Under the pieces are notes generated by a model, which ran no database searches, was not told where the DNA came from, and worked only from the letters and a program-made list of their open reading frames with translations. Shown piece after piece: positions 37,815-46,879 of a stretch of DNA of 64,000 bases; within the stretch, counting starts at the first letter, position 1; each line of letters starts with the position of its first letter. The position numbers were made by a program, and so were the translations under genes. The stretch covers positions 1-64,000 of the forward strand of contig CAVRHY010000019.1 of NCBI GenBank assembly GCA_963721105.1, given 5' to 3'. The stretch is from Thermohalobaculum sp963721105. GTDB taxonomy: Bacteria; Pseudomonadota; Alphaproteobacteria; Rhodobacterales; Rhodobacteraceae.

Positions 37815-39964
37815 CGACGACCGCCGGCGCGCCGATCGAGCCGAGCTCGCCCACGCCCTTGGCGCCGATCAGCGCGTTCGGGCTGCCGGTCGGCAGCCAC
37901 GCGACGGGCAGCCACGGCACGTCTGCCGCGCGCGGCAGCGCGTAGTCCATGAACGAGGCGTTCAGCGGCTGGCCGTCGGCGTCGTAGCGCACGCCCTCCA
38001 TCAGCGCCTCGCCGATGCCCTGCGCGATGCCGCCCTGCAGCTGGCCGGCCGCCGCCGGCGGGTTGTAGACGCGGCCGAGGTCGTCGACGCCGGCGAAGCG
38101 GTCGACGCGCACGGCGCCGGTCTCCGGGTCGACCTCGACCTCGCAGGCGAAGGCGCCGTTCGGCCAGGTCGTGTGCGTGCCCTCGAAGTCGAGCTCGGCC
38201 ATGCAGCCGGGCGCGTCGTCCTCGACCGACGCGCGCCGCGACCTCGGCGAGCGTCACGCCCCGGTCGGTGCCGGCGACGCGGAACGCGCCCTTGCCGTAC
38301 TCGATGTCGGCCTCGGCGGCCTCGAGCATCTCGCCAGCCAGGCGCCGGGCGCGCGCCAGCATCTCCAGCGCGGTCCGGTGCACGGTGTTCGCCGCCACCG
38401 CCATCAGGTTCGAGCCGCCGGTGCCGCCGCCGACCTCCAGCCGGTCGCTGTCGCCCTGCTCGACGCGGACGCGCCCGGGCGGCAGCTCCAGCGCCTCGGC
38501 CGCGACCATGGCCAGCGTCGCCCGGTGCCCCTGCCCCGAATCCTGCGCGCCGGTGCGCACCAGCACCGTGCCGTCCGGCAGCGCCCGCACCTCGGAGCGC
38601 TCGGCCGTCGAGCCGCCCGTCGCGTGCAGGTGGAAGCCGATCGAGGCGCCGCGCAACCAGCCGCGCGCCTCGGTCTCGGCGCGCCGACGCGCGGCAGCCC
38701 GTCCCAGTCGGCCGCCTGCCGGATCGCCGCGGCAATGGCCGGGAAAGTCGCCGGCGTCCATCACCTCGCCCATCGGCGTCGTCAGCGGCAGGGCGTCCGG
38801 CCGGATCAGGTTCCGCTCGCGCAGCGCAAGCGGGTCGAGCCCCAGTTCGCCCGCCGCCACGTCGATCAGCCGCTCCAGCGTCGCCGTCGTCTCGGGCTTG
38901 CCGGCGCCGCGATAGGCGTCGGTCGGGTGCGCGTTGGTGAAGACCGCCTCGACCCGGTAGTGCTGTCCGGGGATGCGGTAGAGCTGCGCGAAGGGCCGCA
39001 CCGCCCCCTGCGTGACGATGGACGGCGCGGCGGCGTTCAGGAAGGCCCCCATATCGGCCAGCGCCTCGATGCGGAAGGCAAGGAAGCGCCCCTCGGCATC
39101 CAGCGCCAGCGTGCCCCGGTCGAGCCGCGCCCGCCCCGGCACGTCGCCGAGGAAGGAGTCGGAGCGCGAGGCCGTCCATCGCACCGGCCGCCCCGTCCGC
39201 TGCGCCGCGACCAGCGCCAGCACGTGCTCGGGATAGGGCCAGATCTTCGCGGCGAAGCTGCCGCCGACATCGTGCGTCAGCACGCGGACCCGGTCCGCCG
39301 GCACGCCGAGGCACCCCGCCATCGCGGCGCGGAGCGCAACCACGCCCTGGCTCGGCACCGTCAGCGTGTAGCGTCCCGTCGCCGCGTCGTGCTCCGCCAC
39401 GCAGCCGCGCGGCTCGATCGGCGAGATGGCGATGCGCGGATGCTCGACCGTCAGCCGCACGACATGCGCCGCCCCGGCGATCAGCCGGTCGGTCTCGTCG
39501 CCGTTCCCCTTCTCCCAGGCAAAGGAGGTGTTGCGCGGCGCCTCTGGCCAGATCGCCGGCGCGTCCTGCGCAAACGCGACGTCGACGACCGCCGGGCGGT
39601 CGCCGATCTCCAGCCCGATCGCCTCCGCCCCGTCCATGGCCGCCTCGGGCGTGTCGGCGACGATCGCCACCACCGGCTGGCCGACATACGCGACGCGGTC
39701 CTCGGCCAGCACCGGGCGGCGCGGCTCGATCATGCCCTCGACGGGGTTCTTCGCGACCATCGGACCTATGCCGGAAAGGTCCGCCGCCGTCAGCACCAGC
39801 CGGACGGCCGGCATCGCCACCGCCTCGGCCGCGTCCAGCGCCTCGATCGCGCCATGCGCGACGGGCGAGCGCAGCAGGGCCATGAAGAGCGCGCCCTCGC
39901 GCCGCTCGTCGTCGACATAGCGCCCGGCGCCGGCCAGCAGCCGGTGGTGGTCAGGATCGATCAT
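37714..39964 (-). CDS. Xanthine dehydrogenase-family molybdopterin-binding subunit, frameshifted
   Basis: The gene encodes about 749 residues across three frames. The N-terminal domain (GAGRYVDDERREGALFMALL, RSPVAHG) is typical of CoxL/XdhB large subunits. Moco-binding loops are THDVGGSFAAKIWPYPEH and TDAYRGAGKPETTATLERLI. The catalytic Glu is in ALIGAKGVGELGSIGAPAV near the C-terminus. Shifts occur near 38749 (extra G before CCATTGCC), near 38700 and near 38232; the frames connect without loss. The enzyme hydroxylates carbon using Mo and water. The FAD and 2Fe-2S partner subunits are not encoded beside it, which is unusual. The 3' end overlaps the convergent EamA gene by about 100 bases. Confidence 0.85.
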
Positions 39965-40059
39965 GGCCCCTCGGCAGGCTTCACATCAGAGCACGTGAAA
40001 TGCCCGAGCAGGCCGGCGGGGACAACAGCCGCGATGCGCCCCCGGCGACGGTTCCCGCC

Positions 40060-41241
40060 TCAGCGGGCGTCCATCGCCGCGGCGAAGCGCTCGAACAGGT
40101 AATAGCTGTCCTGCGGTCCGGGGCTGGCCTCCGGGTGGTACTGCACCGAGAAGACAGGCCGGTCCGCCATGCGGATGCCGCAGTTGGTGCCGTCGAACAG
40201 CGAGACATGCGTCTGGATCACGCCACCGGGCAGCGTGTCGGCATCGACCGTGAAGCCGTGGTTCATCGAGGTGATCTCGACCTTGCCGGTCTCGAGGTCC
40301 TTGACCGGGTGGTTCGCGCCGTGGTGGCCGGTCGCCATCTTCTTCGTCCGCCCGCCCAGCGCCAGCGCCAGCAGCTGGTGGCCGAGGCAGACGCCGAAAA
40401 TCGGCTTGTCGGCCTTCAGCAACTCCTGGATCATCGGTACGGCGTATGCCCCCGTCGCCGCCGGGTCGCCCGGGCCGTTCGTCAGGAAGATGCCGTCCGG
40501 GTCATGCGCCAGCACGTCCTCGGCGGTGGCGCTCGCCGGCAGCACCGTCACGTCGCAGCCGGCCGAGGCCAGCGAGCGCAGGATCGTCCGCTTGGCGCCG
40601 TAGTCGACGGCGACGACCCTGTGCCGAGGCGCTATCTGGCGCGGATAACCCTCGGCCCAGGCCCAGCGCATCTCGTCCCAGCGATAGGACTGGGCGCAGG
40701 TGACCTCGCGCGCCAGGTCGGCGCCGTCGATCCCGGCAAAGCCCCGCGCCTTTTCGATCAGCGCGTCGGTGTCGATCCGCCCGTCGACCGCGTGCGCCAG
40801 CGCCGCGTGCGGCATCCCCTTGTCGCGGATCAGCCGCGTCAGCCGCCGCGTGTCGATGCCGCTGATGCCGATGCGTCCGCGCCGGCCCAGCCAGGCCGAC
40901 AGGTGCTGCGCGGCGCGCCAGTTCGCCGGCTCGGTGACGTCCCAGCGCACAACCATGCCGCGCGCGACCGGGTCTGGCGCCTCCTCGTCGTCCGGGTTGG
41001 CGCCGACATTGCCTATATGCGGGAAGGTGAAGGTAACGATCTGCTGGGCGTAGGAGGGATCAGTCATGATCTCCTGGTAGCCCGTCATGGCGGTGTTGAA
41101 GCAGAGCTCGCCGACCGTCACGCCGGTCGCGCCAAAACCGCGCCCGCGCAGCACGGTGCCGTCGGCCAGCGCCAGCGCGGCCGTCGCCGTGCCCGCGCCG
41201 TCGTCCCCGCGCGCGAAGATGTCGCCCTGCATGCCCGGCAT
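40060..41241 (-). CDS. carA: Carbamoyl-phosphate synthase small subunit (glutamine amidotransferase)
   Basis: The 393-residue protein has a CPSase small-chain N-terminal domain (FNTAMTGYQEIMTDPSYAQQ, GISGIDTRRLTRLIRDKG). The class I amidotransferase domain has nucleophile Cys285 in IFGVCLGHQLLALALGG and the His-Glu pair in FSVQYHPEASPGPQDSYYLF. It hydrolyses glutamine and passes ammonia to CarB for carbamoyl phosphate, feeding arginine and pyrimidine synthesis. carB is not in the window. A good promoter lies 76 bases upstream, and the gene diverges from the YqeY gene, a common alphaproteobacterial arrangement. Confidence 0.96.
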   Translation of the reverse strand: MPGMQGDIFARGDDGAGTATAALALADGTVLRGRGFGATGVTVGELCFNTAMTGYQEIMTDPSYAQQIVTFTFPHIGNVGANPDDEEAPDPVARGMVVRWDVTEPANWRAAQHLSAWLGRRGRIGISGIDTRRLTRLIRDKGMPHAALAHAVDGRIDTDALIEKARGFAGIDGADLAREVTCAQSYRWDEMRWAWAEGYPRQIAPRHRVVAVDYGAKRTILRSLASAGCDVTVLPASATAEDVLAHDPDGIFLTNGPGDPAATGAYAVPMIQELLKADKPIFGVCLGHQLLALALGGRTKKMATGHHGANHPVKDLETGKVEITSMNHGFTVDADTLPGGVIQTHVSLFDGTNCGIRMADRPVFSVQYHPEASPGPQDSYYLFERFAAAMDAR

Positions 41242-41316
41242 CTCTGCCCCTCTCGTGACGTGGCTCCGGGCCGCAGGATGCCGGCCCCGACCCGGGGCGG
41301 CCGCAGGGCCCGGCGG

Positions 41317-41345
41317 AACCTAAGTGCCGACCGATGCTACGTCAA
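41317..41345 (-). promoter_or_regulatory. carA: Candidate carA promoter
   Basis: On the minus strand TTGACG (41340-41345) and TAGGTT (41317-41322) are 17 bases apart, about 76 bases before the carA ATG. Confidence 0.6.
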
Positions 41346-41404
41346 GGGCCGGGGCCGCCAGGATTTTCCCTTGAAAATCAGCGATTTGCCCTGCACGGCG
41401 GCGG

Positions 41405-41433
41405 TTGCCGCCGGCGCGGCCCGGTGCTAGGGT
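41405..41433 (+). promoter_or_regulatory. Candidate promoter of the YqeY-domain gene
   Basis: TTGCCG (41405-41410) and TAGGGT (41428-41433) are 17 bases apart, 45 bases before ATG. It is back to back with the carA promoter. Confidence 0.5.
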
Positions 41434-41477
41434 CGCCACTTCGGCCGCGGCGAGGCGGCGCAGGGACGGGAGCGCGC

Positions 41478-41930
41478 ATGCGCGATCGCATCGCCGAATC
41501 GATCAGGGACGCCATGCGCTCCCGGGACGATCTCCGGCTGTCGACGCTGCGGCTGATGTCGGCGGCGCTGAAGGATCAGGACATCGCCCGGCGCGGGCAG
41601 CCCGAGGGCGGCGAGCTGCCCGATGCCGAGATTCGAGCGCTGTTCTCGAAGATGCTCCGCCAGCGCGAGGAATCCGCGCGCGCCTACGAGGAGGCCGGGC
41701 GCATGGAGCTGGCCGAGCGCGAGCGTGCCGAGCAGGCCGTCATCCGCGAGTTCCTTCCGAGGCCGATGACCGATAGCGAGGTCGCCGCCGCCATCGGCGA
41801 GGCGATCCGCCAGACCAATGCCAGCTCGATCCGCGACATGGGCCGTGTTATGGCCGCCCTGAAGGCGCAGCACGCCGGCCGGATGGACTTCGGCCAGGTC
41901 GGCGCCCGCGTCAAGGCGGCGCTCGGCTAG
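41478..41930 (+). CDS. GatB/YqeY domain-containing protein
   Basis: The 150-residue protein matches the single-domain YqeY family: IRDAMRSRDDLRLSTLRLMS, the KMLRQREESARAYEEAGR helix, AVIREFLPRPMTDSEV and DMGRVMAALKAQHAGRMDFG. The fold equals the tRNA-binding tail of GatB; the role of the stand-alone protein is not settled (possibly tRNA-dependent amidation). In many alphaproteobacteria it is followed by dnaG; here it is followed by a methyltransferase fragment, suggesting a local rearrangement. Confidence 0.92.
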   Translation: MRDRIAESIRDAMRSRDDLRLSTLRLMSAALKDQDIARRGQPEGGELPDAEIRALFSKMLRQREESARAYEEAGRMELAERERAEQAVIREFLPRPMTDSEVAAAIGEAIRQTNASSIRDMGRVMAALKAQHAGRMDFGQVGARVKAALG

Positions 41931-41952
41931 GCCGGCGGGACGCCGGCCGCGA

Positions 41953-42340
41953 ATGACGGACTCCGACCGGCCGGCGGCCACGCCCGACCCCGACGAATTG
42001 CAACGCCGCCTCGAACGCGCCCGCGTGCTGCTCGACGAGGGCGGCAAGGCGATCGCCGAGGGCCGGCGCCTGCTCCGCGCCATCCTGCCCGCCGTGACGA
42101 ACCCCCGCGCTCGCGGCGTGATCAACCGCCGCCTCTGGCAAGCCGAGCGGCTGGCCGGGCAACGCCAGCATTTCTTCAGCCAGGCCGGTCAGGACGCATG
42201 GCTGGACGAGCGCGTGTTCCGGGGCAGGCGCGGCGGCACCTTCGGCGAGATCGGCGGGTGTGACGGCATCACTGGCTCGAACTGCCTGTTCTTCGAGCTG
42301 ATGCGCGGCTGGTCCGGCCTGCTGGTCGCAGCACGCTCGC
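41953..42340 (+). pseudogene. FkbM-type methyltransferase, truncated
   Basis: The first 127 residues form a helical lead (ELQRRLERARVLLDEGGKAI) and then FFSQAGQDAWLDERVFRGRR and GGTFGEIGGCDGITGSN, followed by MRGWSGLLV. This is the SAM-binding start of FkbM-like methyltransferases, where GLLVEP would follow. After GLLV the reading becomes AARSRRPDASIRPSPAPFLP, a Pro/Arg/Gly low-complexity run with no homology, going into a long GC-rich inverted repeat. Two-thirds of the enzyme is missing. Either a deletion or an assembly join is possible. The open frame itself runs to 42531. Confidence 0.65.
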
Positions 42341-42390
42341 GCCGGCCGGACGCCTCCATCCGGCCTTCCCCAGCACCCTTTCTTCCCCTG

Positions 42391-42467
42391 CCCCCTCGCG
42401 CCCCTGCGGCCGGCGCGCGCCGGGGGGTGGTCGGGGGCGGGCGGCGGCCGAGGGGCGCGAGGGGGGG
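42391..42467. repeat. Long GC-only inverted repeat
   Basis: CCCCCTCGCGCCCCTGCGGC (from 42391) and its imperfect reverse complement GCGGCCGAGGGGCGCGAGGG (ending near 42466) form a stem of about 22 bp with one mismatch or bulge and a GC-rich loop of about 30 bases. It sits exactly between the cut FkbM frame and the stop of the convergent dehydrogenase gene. It may work as a bidirectional terminator. Confidence 0.65.
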
Positions 42468-43496
42468 TCAAGCGGGGCGGAACCGGCTCTCCGCCAGCCG
42501 GTCGGCCGCCGCCGCCGGCGTCACACCCTGACGCTCGGCGGAGCGCAGGACCTGCACCAGCGTCTCGGGGATGGCCGCCACCTTCGCCTCGACGGCGGCG
42601 CCGTCCAGCCCCAGCGCGCCGCGCGCCACCGAGATCACGCCGCCCGCGTTCACCAGGTAGTCCGGCGCATAGAGGATGTCGCGCGCCGCCAGCCTCCCGG
42701 CGTCCTCGGGCACCGCAAGCTGGTTGTTCGCGGCGCCGCAGACCAGCCGGGCGTGGATCTCGGGGATCGTCCGAGCATTCAGCCCGGCGCCCAGCGCGCA
42801 GGGGGCGAAGATGTCGGCCTCGGCGGCGTGGGCGGCATCGGGCGCAACCGCGCGGGCGCCGGTCTCGCCGACCACGCGGCGCACGGCGTCCTCCCGGAGA
42901 TCCGAGACGACCAGCCGCGCCCCGGCGCCGGCAAGCTGCCGACACAGGCTCGCGCCCACATGCCCCAGCCCCTTCACCGAAACCGTCCGTCCATCGAGCC
43001 CGTCGCCCCAACGGTGCCGCGCCGCCGCCTGCATCGCCAGGAAGACGCCCAGCGCCGTCATCGGCGAGGGATCTCCCGCCGTCGCCGAGGTGCCCGAGAC
43101 GTGGGCGGTCTCCTTCGCGATCTCGTCCATGTCAGCGACGGTCGCGCCGACATCCTCGGCGACGATGTAGTGCCCACCCAGCCGCTCGACGGCGCGCCCC
43201 ATGGCGCGCATCATCGCCGGCGTCTTTTCCGTCGCCGCATCGGCCAGCACCACCGACTTGCCGCCGCCGAGCGCGAGGCCCGCCAGCGCCGCCTTGTAGG
43301 TCATGCCGCGAGACAGGCGCAGCACGTCCGTCACTGCCTCGTCCTCGCTGTCGTAGCGCCAGATGCGGCAGCCGCCCAGCGAAGGGCCGAGCGCCGTGCT
43401 GTGGATCGCGATGATCGCCGTCAGCCCGGCCGCGGCGTCGCGGGCGAACACCACCTGTTCGTGGTCGTCATAGTCGGGATGGGTGAACAGCGGCAT
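42468..43496 (-). CDS. Leucine/glutamate/phenylalanine/valine-type dehydrogenase
   Basis: The 342-residue protein has the Glu/Leu/Phe/Val dehydrogenase dimerisation domain with catalytic lysines in GMTYKAALAGLALGGGKSVV (Lys68, Lys80). The NAD-binding domain has VKGLGHVGASLCRQLAGAG, and APDYLVNAGGVISVA lies near the C-terminus. Length and lack of extra domains fit the leucine/phenylalanine dehydrogenase subfamily, which reversibly deaminates amino acids to 2-keto acids with NAD+. I chose the ATG at 43496 (GGAGGCGATCCG before it); the frame is open further upstream but without features. Confidence 0.9.
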   Translation of the reverse strand: MPLFTHPDYDDHEQVVFARDAAAGLTAIIAIHSTALGPSLGGCRIWRYDSEDEAVTDVLRLSRGMTYKAALAGLALGGGKSVVLADAATEKTPAMMRAMGRAVERLGGHYIVAEDVGATVADMDEIAKETAHVSGTSATAGDPSPMTALGVFLAMQAAARHRWGDGLDGRTVSVKGLGHVGASLCRQLAGAGARLVVSDLREDAVRRVVGETGARAVAPDAAHAAEADIFAPCALGAGLNARTIPEIHARLVCGAANNQLAVPEDAGRLAARDILYAPDYLVNAGGVISVARGALGLDGAAVEAKVAAIPETLVQVLRSAERQGVTPAAAADRLAESRFRPA

Positions 43497-43690
43497 CGGA
43501 TCGCCTCCGCATTTCGGGTCGCGGCCAGTCTGCGCCGCCGCGGGCCACCGGGCAAATCTGTTACAAACCTGCGCAAGCGTTGGTTGCAACCCCGCGACCC
43601 CCTGCCGGCGGCCGGACAGGCGGCGAGACCGGGCCGAAGCCATTGGCTTCTCGCGGTCGGCGCGCCAGAGAGCCCCCGCCCCGCTTCCGA

Positions 43691-43719
43691 TTGACGAAGT
43701 CGGGTTTCCCCCGTAACGC
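43691..43719 (+). promoter_or_regulatory. serC: Candidate serC promoter
   Basis: TTGACG (43691-43696) and TAACGC (43714-43719) are separated by 17 bases, 75 bases before the serC ATG. Confidence 0.45.
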
Positions 43720-43794
43720 GATCCCGGGCGCGGCCCCGGACAAGGGCGAGCGGGACCGGGCTCAGCGATCTCGCCCTGACGATGGAGCGCGTCC

Positions 43795-44970
43795 ATGACG
43801 TTCCCTGACCGGCCCGGAGTCCGCCCCGGCCGCCCGTACTTCTCCAGTGGCCCCTGCGCCAAACGCCCCGGCTGGACCGCCGAGGGCGTCGCCGCGCGAG
43901 CCTGGCTCGGCCGCTCGCACCGGGCCAGCGGGCCGAAGGCGCAGCTGAAATCGGTGATCGACCACACGGCGCGCCTGCTGGAGATGCCGGCCGACTGGCG
44001 GCTTGCCATCGTGCCCGGCTCGGACACCGGCGCCGTCGAGATGGCTATGTGGTCGCTGCTCGGGCCCAGGCCCGTCGACCTGCCCGTCTGGGAGAGCTTC
44101 GGCAAGGGCTGGGCCACCGACGCCGTCAAGCAGCTCAGGCTGCCCGACACGCGCGTCATCGAGGCCGATTATGGCGCCCTGCCCGACCTTGCCGCCGTGC
44201 GTCGCGAGGCAGACATCGTCTTCACCTGGAACGGCACGACCAGCGGCGCCCGCGTGCCGGATGCCGGCTGGATCGCCGCAGACCGGCAGGGGCTGGCGAT
44301 CTGCGACGCCACCTCGGCCGCCTTCGCCCAGCGGCTCGACTGGGGCCGTCTCGATGTCGTCACCTTCTCCTGGCAGAAGGCGCTGGGCGGCGAGGGTGGC
44401 CACGGCATGCTCGCCCTGTCGCCGCGCGCCATCGAGCGGCTGGAGAGCTTCACCCCCGACCGCCCGCTGCCCAAGATCTTCCGCCTGACCAAGGGCGGCG
44501 CGCTGATTGACGGCGTGTTCCGCGGCGAGACGATCAATACCCCTTCGATGCTCTGCGTCGCGGATTGGGAGGACGCGCTCGCCTGGGCCGAGGAGATCGG
44601 CGGCCTGCCGGCGCTGCTCGGCCGCGCCGACGCCAACTTCGCCGCGTTGCAGGGCTGGGTCGACCGCACGCCCTGGGTCGAGAATCTGGTCGCCGACCCG
44701 GCGGCGCGCTCGAACACCTCGGTCTGCCTCCACATCACGGACCCGGCCGTCGCGGCGCTGGACGAGGCCGCGCAGCGCGCCTTCGTCAAGGCGATGACCG
44801 GCGCGCTGGAGGAGGCGGGCGTGGCGCTCGACATCGGCGGCTACCGCGACGCGCCGCCGGGGCTGCGCATCTGGTGCGGCGCCACCATCGACACGACCGA
44901 CATCGAGGCGCTGACGCCCTGGCTCGACTGGGCCTTTGCCCGCGCGCGCGAGGAGCGTCTGGCGGCCTGA
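43795..44970 (+). CDS. serC: Phosphoserine transaminase
   Basis: The 391-residue PLP enzyme belongs to the alphaproteobacterial SerC subfamily: FSSGPCAKRPGWTAEGV near the start, SHRASGPKAQLKSVIDHTAR, VPGSDTGAVEMAMWSLLG and the Schiff-base Lys195 in VTFSWQKALGGEGGHGML. It converts 3-phosphohydroxypyruvate and glutamate to phosphoserine and 2-oxoglutarate, the second step of serine synthesis. serA, encoding the first step, follows after 145 bases, so the pair is functionally linked. Confidence 0.95.
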   Translation: MTFPDRPGVRPGRPYFSSGPCAKRPGWTAEGVAARAWLGRSHRASGPKAQLKSVIDHTARLLEMPADWRLAIVPGSDTGAVEMAMWSLLGPRPVDLPVWESFGKGWATDAVKQLRLPDTRVIEADYGALPDLAAVRREADIVFTWNGTTSGARVPDAGWIAADRQGLAICDATSAAFAQRLDWGRLDVVTFSWQKALGGEGGHGMLALSPRAIERLESFTPDRPLPKIFRLTKGGALIDGVFRGETINTPSMLCVADWEDALAWAEEIGGLPALLGRADANFAALQGWVDRTPWVENLVADPAARSNTSVCLHITDPAVAALDEAAQRAFVKAMTGALEEAGVALDIGGYRDAPPGLRIWCGATIDTTDIEALTPWLDWAFARAREERLAA

Positions 44971-44996
44971 GCCCGCGCCGCGCCGACCACCCCAGA

Positions 44997-45017
44997 CCCT
45001 CCCCGCAAGCGGGAGGG
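44997..45017 (+). terminator. Hairpin between serC and serA
   Basis: CCCTCCCCGC pairs with GCGGGAGGG around AA (one bulged base). No U-run follows. It may damp read-through from serC into serA or protect the 3' end. Confidence 0.45.
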
Positions 45018-45115
45018 CACGCGAATCAAATGGTCACGAACAACACGGCCGCGCGCCGTCCGGCGCACCCGCGGGAGGGTTTTCACCCCCCTCGACCGGG
45101 CCGAGGAGAACCACA

Positions 45116-46708
45116 ATGCCCAAGGTCCTGATTTCCGACAAGCTGTCCGACGAGGCCGTCCGCATCTTCCGCGACAACGGCATCGAGGTCGATTTCCAGC
45201 CCGATCTCGGCAAGAACCCCGAGAAGCTGGCCGAGGTCATCGGCGCCTATGACGGCCTGGCCGTCCGCTCGGCCACCAAGGTGACGCCGGCGATCCTCGA
45301 GAAGGCGACGAAACTGCGCGTCATCGGGCGCGCCGGCATCGGCGTCGACAACATCGACCTCACCGCCGCCTCGGCACGCGGCGTCGTCGTGATGAACACG
45401 CCCTTCGGCAACTCGATCACCACCGCCGAGCACGCCATCGCCATGATGTTCGCGCTGGCCCGCCAGATCCCGCAGGCCAACGCCTCGACCCATGCCGGCA
45501 AGTGGGAGAAGTCCGGCTTCATGGGTGTCGAGATCACCGGCAAGACGCTGGGGCTGGTCGGCTGCGGCAACATCGGCTCGGTCGTCGCCTCGCGCGCCAT
45601 CGGGCTGCGGATGAAGGTGATCGCCTACGACCCGTTCCTGGGCGCCGACCGGGCCGAGGAACTGGGCGTCGAGAAGGTCGAGGACCTCGGCGACCTGCTG
45701 GCGCGTGCCGACTTCGTCTCGCTGCACCTGCCGAAGACCGACAAGACCGCCAACATCCTCTCGGCCGAGCGCATCGCGCGCATGAAGCCCGGCGCCCGCC
45801 TGATCAACTGCGCACGTGGTGGGCTGGTCGACGAGGCCGCCGTCGTCGAGGCGCTGAAGGACGGCCGGCTGGCCGGCGCCGCCTTCGACGTCTTCGCCGT
45901 CGAACCGGCGACGGACAACCCGCTATTCGGCCTGCCGAACGTCGTCGCCACCCCGCATCTCGGCGCCTCGACCACCGAGGCGCAGGAGAACGTGGCGCTG
46001 CAGGTCGCCGAGCAGATGAGCGCATATCTGAACCACGGCGCCATCCAGAACGCCATCAACGCGCCATCCATCACCGCCGAGGAGGCGCCAATCCTGCGCC
46101 CCTGGATCCGCGTCGCCGAGGTGCTGGGCGGTTTCGCCGGCCAGCTCAGCGAGCACGCGCTGCGCGCCATCGAGATCGAATATGTCGGCCGCGTCGGCGA
46201 GTTGAACATGAAGCCGATGACCGCCGCCCTGACCGCCACGCTGTTGGCGCCCATCATGGGAGAGGGCGGCGTCAACATGGTCTCGGCCCCGGTGCTGGCG
46301 CGCGAGCGCGGCATCCGCATCGCCGAGACGCGCAAGGACGCGCAAGGGGCGTATGGCAGCTACATCCGCCTGGTCGTGACCACCGAGGTGCAGACCCGCT
46401 CGGTGGCGGCGACGATCTTTTCGGACGGCAAGCCGCGCTTCATCCAGATCAAGGGCATCAACCTCGAGGCCGAGCCGCTGCCATTCATGCTCTACACGAC
46501 CAACACCGACACGCCCGGCTATATCGGAGCGCTGGGCACGCGGCTGGGCGCGCTGGGCGTCAACATCTCGACCTTTGCGCTCGGCCGCGCCGAGAAGGGA
46601 GGCGAGGCCATCGCCCTGATCGGCGTCGACGAGCCGGTTGGGCCGGAGGTGCTGGACGAGATCGCCGCGCTGCCCCAGGTCCGCCAGGCCCGCGCGCTGG
46701 CCTTCTGA
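45116..46708 (+). CDS. serA: D-3-phosphoglycerate dehydrogenase
   Basis: The 530-residue long-form SerA has the catalytic and NAD domains: RAGIGVDNIDLTAASARGVV, GLVGCGNIGSVVASRAIGL, Arg in NCARGGLVDEAAVV, Glu in VFAVEPATDNPLF and His in VATPHLGASTTEAQENVA. An allosteric-substrate-binding domain (about 320-450) and a C-terminal ACT domain (IKGINLEAEPLPFMLYTTNT onward) indicate possible serine feedback. It oxidises 3-phosphoglycerate with NAD+, the entry to serine synthesis. CCGAGGAGAA precedes the ATG. It follows serC. Confidence 0.97.
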   Translation: MPKVLISDKLSDEAVRIFRDNGIEVDFQPDLGKNPEKLAEVIGAYDGLAVRSATKVTPAILEKATKLRVIGRAGIGVDNIDLTAASARGVVVMNTPFGNSITTAEHAIAMMFALARQIPQANASTHAGKWEKSGFMGVEITGKTLGLVGCGNIGSVVASRAIGLRMKVIAYDPFLGADRAEELGVEKVEDLGDLLARADFVSLHLPKTDKTANILSAERIARMKPGARLINCARGGLVDEAAVVEALKDGRLAGAAFDVFAVEPATDNPLFGLPNVVATPHLGASTTEAQENVALQVAEQMSAYLNHGAIQNAINAPSITAEEAPILRPWIRVAEVLGGFAGQLSEHALRAIEIEYVGRVGELNMKPMTAALTATLLAPIMGEGGVNMVSAPVLARERGIRIAETRKDAQGAYGSYIRLVVTTEVQTRSVAATIFSDGKPRFIQIKGINLEAEPLPFMLYTTNTDTPGYIGALGTRLGALGVNISTFALGRAEKGGEAIALIGVDEPVGPEVLDEIAALPQVRQARALAF

Positions 46709-46879
46709 GGGATCCCTGCCGGCCCCGGGTCGATCTTCGAGACGCGGGGCTTTCAGGTGGCCGGCACCGGCGGGCGGCCGGGGGCGCGCGAAAGCCCTTA
46801 CTGCCGAAGGAGTTCGAAACGCGATCTTTTCCTGTGCAGCCTTCTCGGCTATCGTCCTGCGGCGGCGAGAGGGTTCAGT

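Noticed and set aside
38171..40102. A plus-strand open frame of about 643 codons opposite the xanthine dehydrogenase-type gene
   Set aside because: The minus strand carries recognisable catalytic motifs; the plus frame is Arg/His/Gln-rich and featureless.
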